Below, piece by piece: positions 21,908-33,800 of a DNA stretch of 64,000 bases. Where the stretch lies: the NCBI RefSeq assembly GCF_023053635.1, contig NC_086183.1:29927501-29991500 (forward strand), read 5' to 3'. The first letter of the stretch is position 1, and every line of letters begins with the position of its first letter. The notes below the pieces were generated by a model. It searched no databases. It worked only from the letters and a program-made list of their open reading frames with translations, and was not told the origin of the DNA. Made by a program: the position numbers and the translations under genes. The stretch is from Elgaria multicarinata webbii. Lineage: Eukaryota; Chordata; Lepidosauria; Squamata; Anguidae.

Positions 21908-24217
21908 AGTTTACAGTTTTGTTTTAAAAGGCTTTTTGGTGCCCCCTCCCCAACTTTTAAGCTGTCTACAAGCCTGAGGTTATCCCTGCAGCTGGGTGCC
22001 AAGCTTAGCCAACATTTTGACTAGAGGATTTCAAGGAGAGATCATTAATAGGCATGAGGCAGATTTGGCATTTATTTTCCCAATTTCTGTAAGATGATGA
22101 TCATTTAAATAACTTAAATAGGGGATAGTGTCTTGGGGTTTTTCTGCAAATATTCAAAGGCACTGTCCTTACAATTATTGTTTTAAAAGCAGTATCCTAT
22201 TGGAGGCATTCTGCACATGGCTGGAGGCCCTGTCTCTTTTGGGGAGATGTAGAAGCCAGTGTCACTCACAAAGGAAAAGTATTCTGCACATGCTCACATG
22301 TAAAAACACACAGCATTAAGTTTTGGGCCCTTCAGATAGAAATATTGTTATTTTATCTAGTGTTGCCGCTTCCTTGACCAGCTGCTGTGTCTTAAGGGTC
22401 TCATTTTCTCCCAGGATTATCCATAATTCCTTGGCCTTCAAACTCCTAAGAGCCCTGCTCTATCAGACTGAAGTTTCTGTAAGATCGTATTGTTTCCAAC
22501 ACAGCAGCCAGCCGTATAACTCTGGGAAGCTTCCAAGCATCGAAACACTGACCTTTCCTTGGTTGTTAGACCTCAGCATTGAGCAGGGGTTGGACTCGAT
22601 GGCCTTATAGGCCCCTTCCAACTCTACTATTCTATGATTCTATTGAAAGATAGACTGCCTCTGTATATGGAGGCTCTATTTGGCTACCACTAATTCCATT
22701 CCTGAAGTTCAGAGGTGAAATGACAACAACTACGCATAACAGGGAGGTAACAGAAGGCCCAGGGAAACCCCAAGGTTTCCAGAAGTACAAAAAGCTTTGA
22801 GGAGTGGGGGTTGGGGGACTCCTCAAAGCAGCCCAATAAGGGCTGAGTGTGCTCAGCGGGCACAGAAAGGTGACTGAAAATCAGAGCAGCCCATGACACA
22901 TTGCTGCCTGAAGCAAAAAAAAAGATGGCGCCCCCTCCCTTTCCATGCATGAAAGCCAACTGGACGAACCCGTCTTCCAAGCCTTAACAACAGACAGCAG
23001 CCTCTACTGCATCTGGAGGCAGCAGGCTAATTTAGGAGGGCACAAGAGCAAGCCGTATGGCAACACCTTGCTGCCACCTTCCAAGATCAGCTACCTCACT
23101 CTGATTAATGGTAGGGCTGGCCCGGGAGGGAACGGAGTATTCTGAAGAAGGCATGCCCGACTGGCCTGAACGCTGCACAGCACAGCAGCATTCCATACTG
23201 CAACAATTTGTTGCAGGTAACGCTTGTCTGGTAGAATTAACTAGTAACGTGTCGCAGCTTGTCAGGACTAATAGTCGCGGGCAGACTCACCCTCTATGCA
23301 TTTGCCTAACCCTTTTGAAACAAAACAAAACACGCAGCAACATCAACACCTCCTGTGGCTGGGCATTCCTTTCAGCAAATTACATGGACTGCCGTGGGAT
23401 GAATTACTTCCTTCTCTCACTCCTGGACCTGCCATCACACAGGGTATCCCCATATTCTTGTAGGGTGAGGGGAGTGTTTTGCCCTTCCACCGCCCTGGCG
23501 GGACATTCTGTTCCCTCTGGGGCAGAAAAAGGAAACAAGGGCGGGCAGGTATAGACTGTCATCTGTTCCACATCTGAACTTTGAACTGACAGCCCAGCCA
23601 GCAGCCTCGGAGCTGGGCGTGTTTTTCCAAGCCTTTCGGAGGCATTTCTGGTCTCAGCAGCTGCTGTGGAATACAAGCAAGTCAGGAGCTTGGAAGGTTC
23701 CCTAGATCACTTGAGGACAGAGTTTAGGAGGCTTTGGAGTAGCAGGTGGCTGCCCGTGTTTACCTGCTCAGGTGTAATGTCCAACTGATGCCCCTTCCAG
23801 CTTTCTTCCTGGACCGGAGAAAGTGAAGGAGCTTCAAGGTCTATATTCCTTTTGCAGCTACGGATACGTTAGCATCCATCCATGTCCCCCATTTTCTGCG
23901 GACGTACAAAACTTTCCTTCTTCCCTTTGCATCCTGGCTGCTTCCTGTTGACCCTGAAGGCCTCTTCTGCCATCCTACCAGGAAAATATTTTGGCAACCT
24001 ACCATGAAGAGCTCTGTCAAAACACATTAGGACCGGAGCAAGACTTCGCTGAATTGAGGCTAAGAAGGTAAGTTCTGATGGAACAAGTTGTATGCAAAAG
24101 CCCTGTAGCAGGCAAATAAATAGCCCTGTACGATGACAGCAAGTAAGCCTATTAAACAACTCTTTAATTTCCCCTTAAATGAAGCCTCAGAATTATAGGT
24201 TGAAAGGGGTGCTGAGA
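21908..24217. other. Intergenic DNA between DMAC2 and ERICH4, sparse repeats
   Basis: Contains a CR1 tail fragment at 22575-22645 (plus; ctattctatgattctatt). A possible reversed hAT-like fragment lies at 22889-23126 (ends ggtagggctggcccggga). Otherwise nothing recognised, including the open frames at 23108-23676. Confidence 0.4.
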
Positions 24218-24540
24218 ATTTATTTATTTATTTATTTATTTATTGCATTTTTATGCCGAAGCTCCCTGGGCAGTTCACAAAAATTAAAACCATTCAAAGT
24301 ATAAAAACATGATATAAAATACAATATAAAAACACAACCAGGATAAAATCAGCAGCAGTGTAGAAATACACATTTAAAATACAAATTTTAAACAGCCAAG
24401 TTAAAATTAAATTTATAGACTGTTAAAATGCTGAGAGAATAAAAAGGTCTTCAACTGGCGTCTGAAGGAATGTAGCGTAAGTGCCAGGCGAACCTCTTTA
24501 GGGAGCACATTCCACAGCCGGGGTGCCACAGCAGAGAATC
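24218..24540 (-). mobile_element. L2/CR1-group LINE 3' end
   Basis: Begins with a (TTTA)n tail, then gccgaagctccctgggcag, and ends with the ORF end words aaggtcttcaactggcgtct and ccacagccggggtgccacag. Confidence 0.78.
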
Positions 24541-25941
24541 CAAGGGTCACATGGAGAGAAGGCATGACTGTATAACTGGGGTGCTTCTACAAGCTTCATC
24601 CCATGTACTTGCTTCTCTCGGATTATCCCCGTAGCGCTAAGCTTTTGTGGTTGTTGTTTTTGCTACCGGGTGACAGTGATCCTTTGCATACCAGGAAGTG
24701 AGTTTAAGGGGGGGGGGGATGTAAAAAAAATCACAAAAAATCAACAATTCAAATCAAATTTGGTATGCTTAAAGCTCTCCCCAATATCTATTACTGTGCC
24801 AATTTTGGTGTCTTTATCTTTAAAGCTTACGCAGATGTAAGCATTTGTTTAAAATCCTAATCCTGCTCCTGCTCCCCAGCGGCGGCTTGGAAGATATGCT
24901 CAAAAAGTAGGGGCTAAACAGAGTGAATCTTTTTGCTTTATTGCACAATTAAGGCCGGATGCATGGGTGTACTTCACAATCAAAGCAGATTATAAGGTGG
25001 AAAACTTCTGAGTCCTTTGCATGCAATTCGCAGTGATTGCACAGTATAACGCTGGTGTGATAAAGCTCTACACTGGGAATTTAGTGTGGAATTGTCATGG
25101 TTCATTCACTCGCTTTTTATGGGACATCCACACAACACCATCATCCAATCATTGTCATCCTGTATTTTCCATCTTTTCTCAGGGTGCTTCCAAATAGAGG
25201 GCTCCCAGCACTAGCAATCCAAAGGCATTGTGGACCTCTTTGCAACGAGTGCCATTTTATCAGTTTGATAGCAGTTTAACTGTCATGAGTTTCCCCTGAG
25301 GAATCCTGGGAAGCGAGGTCGTAGCAGGGTGTCCCCATCATTAAGTTGACGACATAATAATTAAATGTAAAGAAACTCTAGTATTGGTAGGTTAGACATG
25401 CCTGGTGTATGAACTGTAGTGCCGCCTGTTACTTAACCACAATAAAATGGCAACATATACACAATAGCTTTGTTTGCTTTTCTGGCTCAGAAATCCAAGC
25501 AGAGGTTTGCACAGTGAAACCTGGTACCATGCTACGGGATCTACTTCTTTAAAAGCCCTTGAGGTAACTGGACCTAGGTTTTTTAATGTTTTTATTCTGT
25601 GTGGGATAATGAATTCCTTACAAGCATCAGTGTCAGTATATGAAGGATGATGGGAAATTGGAAGGTGGCAATTCACATCAGTTTGAACGCAGCAAATAAT
25701 GGACGTGCCAAACAGTCGAGGCAGGTGGGAACAGAACTGCAAAAAAAGAAAATGAGGCCTATAAGGCCCAAATTACAGGAAAAGCCTTCTCATGGAGATG
25801 ACACCTCCACCTCCACCTTTTTGAGCTGTGGGCATATTTGGGAGTTTGAGCAGCTGCTGTGGTCACCACCACAAAATGGCTCCCATGGAAGACACAGCTA
25901 GTCACATAATGGCTGCTGCAGAGACCTGGCTAGTCAAATGT
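24541..25941. other. Intergenic DNA, nothing recognised
   Basis: 1.4 kb without a recognised repeat or gene. A run of 10 G occurs near 24709-24718. Confidence 0.4.
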
Positions 25942-25947
25942 GAGGTA

Positions 25948-26256
25948 AGGTGACCATATGAAAAGGAGGACAGGGCTCCTGTATCTTTAACAGTTGTATT
26001 GAAAAGGGAATTTCAGCAGGTGTCATATGGGGAACCTGGTGAAATTTCCTCTTCATCACCACAGTTAAAGCTGCAGGTGCCCTGCCCTATTTTAAAGCTG
26101 GTCACTCTAGTATAGCTCCTGCAGCTTTCACTGTGGTGATGAAGATGGAATTTCACCAGGTTCTCCATATGTACAAATGACACCTGGTGAAATTCCCATT
26201 TCTATGCAACTGTTAAAGATACAGGAGCTCTGTCCTCCTTTTCATAGGGTCACCCT
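25948..26256. mobile_element. Foldback MITE (agggtgaccctatgaaaagg family), 10-bp flanking repeat
   Basis: 309 bp. The ends are inverted repeats (AGGGTGACC...TATGAAAAGGAGGACA). Inside, each half contains a second palindrome around tttaacagttg / caactgttaaa and ttcaccagg / cctggtgaa words. Flanked by identical atgtgaggta at 25938-25947 and 26257-26266. Other copies: 55377-55684, 55890-56192, 60689-61020, and half a copy at 38401-38590. Confidence 0.82.
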
Positions 26257-26782
26257 ATGTGAGGTAAAGAGATGAGTAGGGGAGAGAAGGGGAAATAGCA
26301 AGACAAAGGGGTAGAAGGGAGAAAAAGAGCAAGGCTAGAGCTTAGGAAAGGAGAGAAAGAAGACTATCCTAATGTTTTCCAATGTTTTTATTTTAGCAAT
26401 TTTTGTATGAAGGGGGCAGGGAGTGGAGAGCTTTATGAGTGCCGTCGGAGGTCCCCACAGGCGCTGCTTTGGAGGTGTCCCCTCCGGTCTACACAGTATT
26501 TATACATGTGAGTAGCCAATCCCAGTCAGGGTTTCTGTTGGCCAATCTGGTTGGGAGCTGCTTTTTAACAGTCACTGCGGGCGGCTCAGTTCCTCCAATG
26601 AACATGTCCGCAAATGGCTGGATCCCTAATGGAGGAATGAGACCCACATCCCCACTCCCCAAAAGCTTTGAGGACCATACGTATACCACAGGGGAGCAGA
26701 GGGCCTTAAATAGAACACTACTAAGGCCCAGTCCACACGTAAACGAAGTTGCTATATGGACATCCATGTTGATGCTCTAAAT
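26257..26782. other. Intergenic DNA, nothing recognised
   Basis: No repeat or gene recognised. Confidence 0.4.
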
Positions 26783-26912
26783 CAGCCTTCCTCAACCTGG
26801 GTCGCTCCAGATGTGTTGGACTGCATCTCCCAGAATGCCCCAGCCAGCTGGCTGGGGCATTCTGGGAGTTGTAGTCCAACACATCTGGAGCGACCCAGGT
26901 TGAGGAAGGCTG
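26783..26912. mobile_element. hAT-like hairpin MITE upstream of ERICH4
   Basis: 130-bp palindrome of the CAGCCTTCCTCAACCTGG family, with an imperfect flanking repeat (ctctaaat versus cctaaatc). It ends about 160 bases before the ERICH4 start codon. Confidence 0.88.
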
Positions 26913-27075
26913 CCTAAATCCTCAGGAACTTTATGTGGGTGTTTTGTTGCATGGGACAAAATGCCTGCCAGAAGGGCTGTGCACTGTTTTCCCCTTGAAG
27001 CCAGGCAGAGCAAAGTAACCAGACCCTCTTCCATTTTCCAGGGACAGTCTCGAACCAGGAGCAGAGGAGCCCCCA

Positions 27076-29658
27076 ATGGACGCCTGGCCCTGGTCCAACA
27101 ACGAAGAGGAGCCTCCCTTCACAGGGCTGCCCCCCTTACCGAAAGCGTTTCGGGAGCCCAGCTTGTCTTCATCGCCTCTGCCCGGGAAGAAAGGGCAGGA
27201 AGTGGACAAAGAGCTTGAGGGGAGCACTTCCAGCCTCCAGGACAAGATTACCTGGGTGCATGGTGAATTGGTGGGTACCCCTCACACACACACCTTGTCA
27301 TAAAAGGAGTCAGAGTGATAGGAAAAGCCTTGGGAGATCTTATTTTCTACCATAATGGTAGGCAACCCAGTGCATCCAGATGTGCTACCTCCAGTATCCA
27401 AGGCAGTAAGCCTATGTGCACCAGTTGCTGGGGAACATGGGTGGGAGGGTGCTGTTGCACCATGTCCTGCTTGTTCATCCCTGGCCGATGGCTGGTTGGC
27501 CACTGTGTGAACAGAGTGCTGGACTAGATGGACCCTTGGTCTGATCCAGCAGGGCTCTTCTTATGGTCAGAAGAAGAAGAAGAAGAAGAAGTCGTCCTAC
27601 TTGTTCATCCCTGGCCAATGGCTGGTCGGCCACTGTGTGAACAGAGTGATGGACTAGATGGACCCTTGGTCTGATCCAGCAGGGCTCTTCTTGTTTTGGA
27701 CTATAACTCCCAGCCAGCATCACCAGAAGTTGGGGATTATAGGAGTTATTGTCCAAAACGATCTGGAGGGCAACGGGTTTGTTCTACAGAGAACCGCGTG
27801 TGCAGGTGTGAGTATGACATTATCAAACACACATCAATAATAGCCCTAGAAGTATTAAATACTACTGGAGGCAGAGTTTAGGCAGCAAACAAGAGTATAA
27901 ACAAAGTAGTCTTAGAAAGGGAGGGGCTCAGCGGTTGAGCACCCACTTTGTATGCAGAAAAATGAGCCTTAACCTCTGGTGAGGTGCTGCCAGTCAGTGT
28001 TCAGTGCTGGGCTAAATGAACCAATGATCTGACTCAGTAGAAGGCAACTTTCTACTTTCCTAAGCCATTCTATCATTGCGGTGACTTCCACCACCTCTCT
28101 TTCTGGCCATGATTGCCTAGTATATTGTGGCTTGTGAACTTTGCTCCACCAGCTGTATCACCCAGGACCTGCCCAAAAGTCTCCTGCTATCTAAAAATGA
28201 CACACCCGCCCCATCTCAACTGAAATAAAGACCTAGGGCTCATCTACACCAAGCAGGATATTGCACTATGAAAGTGGTATGAAAGCAGGAGCCACACTAC
28301 TGCTTTATAGTGACATTGAAGTGCGCTGACAACTGTTGGGGCCCATTGACACACACCATATATTGCTTTCAGACTGCTTTCATAGTGCAATATCCTGCTT
28401 GGTGTAGATGTGTCATGGGCCCCAACAGTTGTCAGTGCACGTCAGTACTGCTATAAAGCAATAGTGTAGATCTTGCAGTGTACTTCAGTATCATAGAATA
28501 GCGGAGTTGGAAGGGGCCTACAAGGCCATCGAGTCCAACCCCCGGCTCAATGCAGGAATCCACCCTAAAGCATCCCTGACAGATGGTTGTCCAGCTGCCT
28601 CTTGAAGGCCTCTAGTGTGGGAGAGACCACCACCTCCCTAGGTAACTGATTCCATTGTCGTACTGCTCTCACAGTCAGGAAGTTTTTCCTGATGTCCAGC
28701 TGGAATCTGGCTTCCTGTAACTTGAGCCCGTTATTCCGTGTCCTGCACTCTGGGAGGATCGAGAAGAGATCCTGGCCCTCCTCTGTGGGACCACTTTTTA
28801 AGTATTTGAAGAGTGCTATCATGTCTCCCCTCAATCTTCTCTTTTCCAAGCTAAACATGCCCAGTTCTTTCAGTCTCTCTTCGTAGGGCTTTGTTTCCAG
28901 ACCCCTGATCATCCTGGTTGCCCTCCTCTGAACACGCTCCAGCTTGTCTGCATCCTTCTTGAATTGTGGAGCCCAGAACTGGACGCAATACTCTAGATGA
29001 GGCCTAACCAGGGCCGAATAGAGAGGAACCAGTACCTCACACGATTTGGAAGCTATACTTCTATTAATGCAGCCCAAAAGAGCATTTGCCTTTCTTGCAG
29101 CCATATCGCACTGTTGGCTCATATTCAGCTTGCAATCTACAACAATTCCAAGACCCTTCTCGTAGAATTGTTGTACCACTATAAAGCAGTCGTGTGGCTC
29201 CTGCCTTTTATATACCACTTTCATACTGCTTCTATAGTGCAATATCCTGCTTGGTGTAAATGACCCCCAAGTCTATATCCCCGCCTGGGTGCATTTTCAG
29301 CCCTCTTTACCCTTCTTCCTTTCTCATGACCCAGATATATTGTTCATGATATAGATTGTTAGATTCTCTGGGTACAGACCTGACTGTTTTGCTTATATTA
29401 CCCGGTAAGCATTGATAAATAATAATAAAAACAATTGTTTTCTTTGCCATGCAGCGGAGATTGCGGCTGGCTGACCAGGTACTTTTCAATCAGCTCTACA
29501 CCCTCGCGCTGGAGATCCAGGACCTGAAGGAGCTACACCAGGAGATGGAAACCCTCTCTAAAGAGGAGCTGCTCGCAGACGCGCAAGGCCACCAAGCAGG
29601 AGAGATCAACGCAGCTACGCAGCTGCGCCCTGCAGCAGCTTTTGAGCTGACTATCTAA
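27076..29658 (+). CDS. ERICH4: ERICH4 (glutamate-rich protein 4 orthologue)
   Basis: Two coding exons: 27076-27270 (65 codons, donor gtgggt) and 29455-29658 (acceptor gccatgcag), phase 0, 132 aa against about 130 in human. The start MDAWPWSNNEEEPPFTGLPP then LPKAFREPS aligns with the human MELW...PPQALREVS start. The core ITWVHGEL/RRLRLADQVLFNQL then LALEIQDLKEL aligns with the human IREEL...QLLGQL...LGLEMGALREEL. It ends FELTI, like the human FEMMI. The protein is probably a short coiled coil; its function is not known. Unlike the mammalian protein it has no long glutamate run. Its position, downstream of DMAC2 and on the opposite strand, matches human 19q13.2. Confidence 0.9.
27367..27562 (+). 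mobile_element. CR1-like LINE tail
   Basis: Contains gctacctccagtatcc, gctggggaacatgggtggga, ctggactagatggaccc and cagcagggctcttctt. ERICH4 intron. Confidence 0.75.
27470..27691 (+). repeat. 93-bp direct duplication around a (GAA)n microsatellite
   Basis: The end of the CR1-like tail (cttgttcatccctggccg to agggctcttctt) at 27470-27562 is repeated at 27599-27691 with few changes. An AGA/GAA tract at about 27567-27590 lies between them. A decayed hAT-like hairpin follows at 27693-27778. Confidence 0.8.
27905..28065 (+). mobile_element. tRNA-derived SINE
   Basis: The head gggctcagcggttgagcacc then actttgtatgcaga resembles a tRNA A-box and anticodon arm. The tail reads gtcagtgttcagtgctgggc and gactcagtagaaggcaac. 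ERICH4 intron. Confidence 0.6.
28232..29265. mobile_element. Palindromic MITE(s) (catctacaccaagcaggata family) with nested CR1
   Basis: The left end catctacaccaagcaggata (28237) returns as its reverse complement at about 28385-28413 and again at 29235-29262. The internal core gggccccaacagttgtcag is shared with the 21754 family. A minus-strand CR1 (28490-29173) splits the second palindrome. The arrangement is two copies, or one extended copy, in tandem. ERICH4 intron. Confidence 0.7.
28490..29173 (-). mobile_element. CR1 LINE 3' end, longest copy in window
   Basis: About 680 bases. The minus-strand frame is open through the end of the reverse transcriptase [60 protein letters not shown]. The open frame and low divergence suggest a young copy. 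It is 5' truncated and not a host gene. Confidence 0.92.
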
Positions 29659-30002
29659 AAATGGGGAAGCGTTGTCCACCCTTGATCCATCATTACTCCG
29701 TCACACGTACAAATCCTTCCCCGAGTTCCAGTAATGGAGCGCTTAACATGCACGGGTGAACCCGCCCTTACTTCCAGGAACAATCTAGGTTGGGAGTGGG
29801 AGGAGGGATGGCCAAGTTCTTGATCTCCCTAGCCCCATCTTCACAATCCAGAGACAACCCTAGACTATTGCAAAAAAACCTCCCTTTGTTTGTCTGTGCA
29901 GTCATGATTAGACGTCAATTCCGCAGTAACCCTCTGCTTAAATGAGATTTTCTTTTGCTTCTGGAAATTGCCAAGGCCCCGCAACCAAAGTGGGGTGGAA
30001 AA
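29659..30002. other. Between ERICH4 stop and Penelope fragment, nothing recognised
   Basis: Probably the ERICH4 3' UTR and flank. No AATAAA is seen; an ATTAAA occurs at about 30060. Confidence 0.35.
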
Positions 30003-30440
30003 GGAGTAGGAATTTACGAGACCAACTAATACACTCAGATATCAGAACTCCAAGGAGATCATTAAATAATATCAAAGGTCACTTTAAATGTGGAGGATGC
30101 ACTGTCTGTCCTTAAGCTTACAAACTAAAGTGTTTCAACATCCAAAAACTAACCAAATCTGGTATCTACGACATTTTTCAAACTGTTCTACAAAAAACGT
30201 TATTTATATCATAATTTGTCCATGTAATCTATTATATGTGGGGAAAACAACACGGAGTATTGGGAGTAGAATGATAGAACACCGTTCAAAGATTAAGAAT
30301 AAAATAATAGAGGCACCTATGGTACAACATTTTATAGATTGTTCACATAAACATGATGACTTTAAATTTTTGGTCATTGACAGAATCTATACAGACCCAA
30401 TTTTGGGGTCCAACTGTAATTGCTACCTTTAATTGTCATC
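30003..30440 (+). mobile_element. Penelope-like element fragment with GIY-YIG endonuclease domain
   Basis: Translation of 30140-30420 shows NCSTKNVIYIIICPCNLLYV then GKTTRSIGSRMIEHRSKIKN, followed by HFIDCSH. This is the GIY-YIG endonuclease at the C-terminus of Penelope-like retroelements. Upstream, GHFKCGGCTVCP resembles the Cys-rich linker before it. The reverse transcriptase is missing, so this is a truncated and decayed remnant. It lies between ERICH4 and the last exon of the S28 protease. Confidence 0.8.
30428..30433 (-). terminator. Possible poly(A) signal of the S28 protease (ATTAAA)
   Basis: First ATTAAA on the minus strand after the stop codon, about 435 bases downstream, at the edge of the Penelope fragment. 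Weak evidence. Confidence 0.2.
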
Positions 30441-30866
30441 TTTTTGTCCTGGCCCTGCAAGAGTGTCTTTGACACACAGAAATTAAGGTGAGATAAAAGT
30501 GAAGATTAAAGTTTCACCGTCCACATTTCTAAAGTCAGACTTGGAGGTAACAGCAGAGGAGCGAGGCGGGTTAAAAAAACAAAGTGGCAAACGTATTTCT
30601 ACCCCACCCTCCTTCTACAAATAGATCTGGCTCTGGAGACAGTACGTCATGATAGCAGCAAGGATGAATCAACTGTGTATCTATAAAAACTGTATTTAGA
30701 AAGTAAAGTGTACAAAAGTTAAGAAGAGCAAGGATTGTAGCAGAAGAATGAGGTAAAGGTCTTTTGTGATGGTCACTTAAGGCAGGGCAGATCCAAGCAG
30801 TTTTTTTTTCCCCCAGTGAGATTCTCAGGTAGTACAAACAGGTGAGATCTCCTCCCACCTGGCCAC

Positions 30867-33800
30867 TCAGCTGTCTTGATGCATTGTTCTAGCCAGTTCC
30901 AGCCACTTGCCAACCTGGGTGGAGATTTGCTGTGGAGAGGCAGGAAGAAAAGCAGGGTTAGCCACATAGTTTATCCTTGTTCACAGAGGATGCTCTATCT
31001 TCCTGTAGCCAGGCCATTCCCAAACGGTTGCCTAAACCCTCCTTAACAGGCCATTCCCCTCATTTCATAGAATCATAGAATAGCAGAGTTGGAAGGGGCC
31101 TACAAGGCCATCTAGTCCAACCCCCTGCTCAATGGAGGAATCCACCCTAAAGCATCCCTGACAGATGGTTGTCCAGCTGCCTCTTGAAGGCCTCTAGAGT
31201 GGGAGAACCCACAACCTCCCTAAGGTCATTGGTTCCATTGTCACACTGCTCTAACAGTCAGGAAGTTTTTCCTGATGGCCAGCCGGAATCTGGCTTCCTT
31301 TAACTTGAGCCCGTTATTCCGGGTCCTGCACTCTGGGAGGATCGAGAAGAGATCCTGGCCCTCCTCTGTGTGACAACCTTTTAAGTATTTGAAGAGTGCT
31401 ATCATGTCTCCCCTCAATTTACGTTATAAGGTTTGAATAATGACATTGCTATTCATTTTCCCTTATTGGGCACAATTATTTCCCATCTTCTTTCCATCAT
31501 GGAACTCAAGGAGGATGTTCGTGGGCTTCCTAGGCGCCTCCCATTCAGGCCAGCCCCCAAACGTCAGGCTTTGTGGAGCAAGACGTTAACTGGGTGTTGA
31601 TAGGAGGAAATGGAACGTCCTCCAAAAGGGGAATTTTGGATTCCACGACAATTCTTTGCCCGCTTGCCTCCAGCTCCCAACCTTCCTTTCCCATTCTCAC
31701 CTGTCTGGCTTGGACAAGGGGCAACGGGTCCTTGGGGCTGGATGGAAACATGTTGGCACAGTGAGAAGTACCGTTGATCAATATGGCCGTCTCGGAGAGG
31801 GACTGGTTCTTGAGGACGCTCAGTACGTGCCACGGATCAATATCGCCTGGGGAGAGGGCGAAGAGAAAGAATGAGGAAGTCCGATCCAACGGGAATCTCA
31901 GAAGCGAAGGTCAAATGCAGCTTGCCACAATCTGGTTCCGGGTTGCAGCCGAACACATCTGGAGGGCGCAAGATGGGGAACCCGGGCCTAACGTTGGTCT
32001 ACTCCCAGGCATAGAACGAGGCCCTTGTGCCAGCTGCTTTGAATGGGTCTGTTACTGAAATTGTTTTCAGCTGTTCAATGGATTTGAGTTTTGTATATTC
32101 TTCTTCTTTTAGGTTAAGTTTCATCGTAATTATGTCACGGTGTATCATGGTGTTGTTTGTATTTTGTTGTTGTTGAATTGTTATGAGCCCCCCAGAGAGC
32201 TTCAGCTTTTGGGCAGTATAGAAATTTATAATAAAGGGAGGAGGAGGAGGAGAAGGAGGAGGAGGAGAAGGAAGAGTAGCAAAAACTCAGGCTTCAGACC
32301 TGGATCCTAATGCCTGAATGTGCCTCTGAAATAGGTAAAATAATGACCTTTTATTAATGACCTATAATGTAAGGTTCACAAGTGGCTCCTCTATCTATCC
32401 TTAGTCCATGAGAGATGCCTTTGGCAGCTACAGGCAGTGGCACGGCTGCAGTGACAAGCACTTTGCACATGTGATCGGTTCTGCTTCCTGCAGGGCCCAG
32501 AGCTACTCACAATAGCTACTTTTTCTTTTCTCTTTTAGGGGCTGAGCTATTTTTTTTAAATGAAAAAATATACAACACAATTATTATACACAATCCATTA
32601 TTATTTTAGCTACTCAACAAAAAGCACCCAGCCTAACACCAAAATATAAATATCGAAGCATGTTAAATAAATTTAGTACCAAATAGATTGAATTCTCATA
32701 ACACCGCACTAAAGCATCCAGGAACAGCAGCTACTTATTCTCTGGAAAGGAAGTTCCAGAGCCCTGCCGTTCCATGGGCCAACAGGGCTCTGTCTTCCAG
32801 CTTCGGTGGGTCACGTGTCCGTGGACCCATGCTCTCTCTTCTGGAAAAGGAAAGGAACTTCTCGTGCAAGCACTGAGTCATTACTGACTCTTGGAGGGAC
32901 GCCAGCTTTCACTGACGTTTTCTTGGCAGGCCTCATAGCGGGGTGGTTTGCCGTTGCCTTCCCCGGCCATTATTATCTTTCCCCCAGCTAGCTGGGTACT
33001 CATTTTACCGACCTCAGGAGGATGGAAGGCTGAGTCGACCTGAGCCGGCTGCCTGAGAACCAGCTTCTCCTGGGATCGAACTCAGGCCGTGGGGAGAGTT
33101 TCAGCTGCAGAAACTGCTGCTTTACCGCTCTGCGCCACACGAGGCTCTTCTGAGTGCCGCTAAATAAGAAATCTGTTGACACATTTCTGCAGATGGACAG
33201 GCCCACTCCCCGGTGGGAAGAAATTTCAGGGCATCCCTGTTCCTAGTCTTCATGGAGGACTTGAAAGAGTGAGCAACGCCTAGGGAATCTCAGAACCAGA
33301 CTGAGGAAGAGGTCAATGGGCTGAGTTAGGATCACTAGCAGCAGGCGCCTTTCCCCCCCCCCACCCCCCAAATGGCAGAATAAATAAACGAGAAATATTA
33401 ATTTGCACCACCGACAGAAGGCATCAAACTCAGTTCTTCTCGGTGCAGGATTAGGGTTACAAGTCTAACGAGAGGACCGTATACAGTTTTACTGAATTAG
33501 ACGAGACACATCACAGTCTGATGGTGGTCCCGCCCCCCCGCTCATACCATTAACGAAAAGGACACGGGAGGCTTTGGGGTGGTCGGCCCCGTAGTAGTCG
33601 TTGGTGAAAGCCACCGCTTCCTGGACTCTGCGAAAAGAGATGTTGTAGACCTGCGGGCAGATGCTGAGCGAGGACGTCAGGTTCATCAGGTGGGAGAAAG
33701 GGCAGGCCGGATCATCGCAGGTCTGATCTTGAACGGGAGGAGAAACAGGGTGGGGATCAGCCAGAGTCACGGGGAAGAACGCTGTGATGGGAGACCAGGG

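Noticed and set aside
28565-29242. 225-aa open frame, the longest in the window
   Set aside because: It is the C-terminal part of a CR1 reverse transcriptase ORF running into flanking MITE sequence; a repeat, not a host gene.
33489-33547. Downstream extension of protease exon 10 to the in-frame stop
   Set aside because: A GTATGA donor at 33547 and a matching phase-1 acceptor at 31846 restore the GDIDPWH motif, so the extension is intron.
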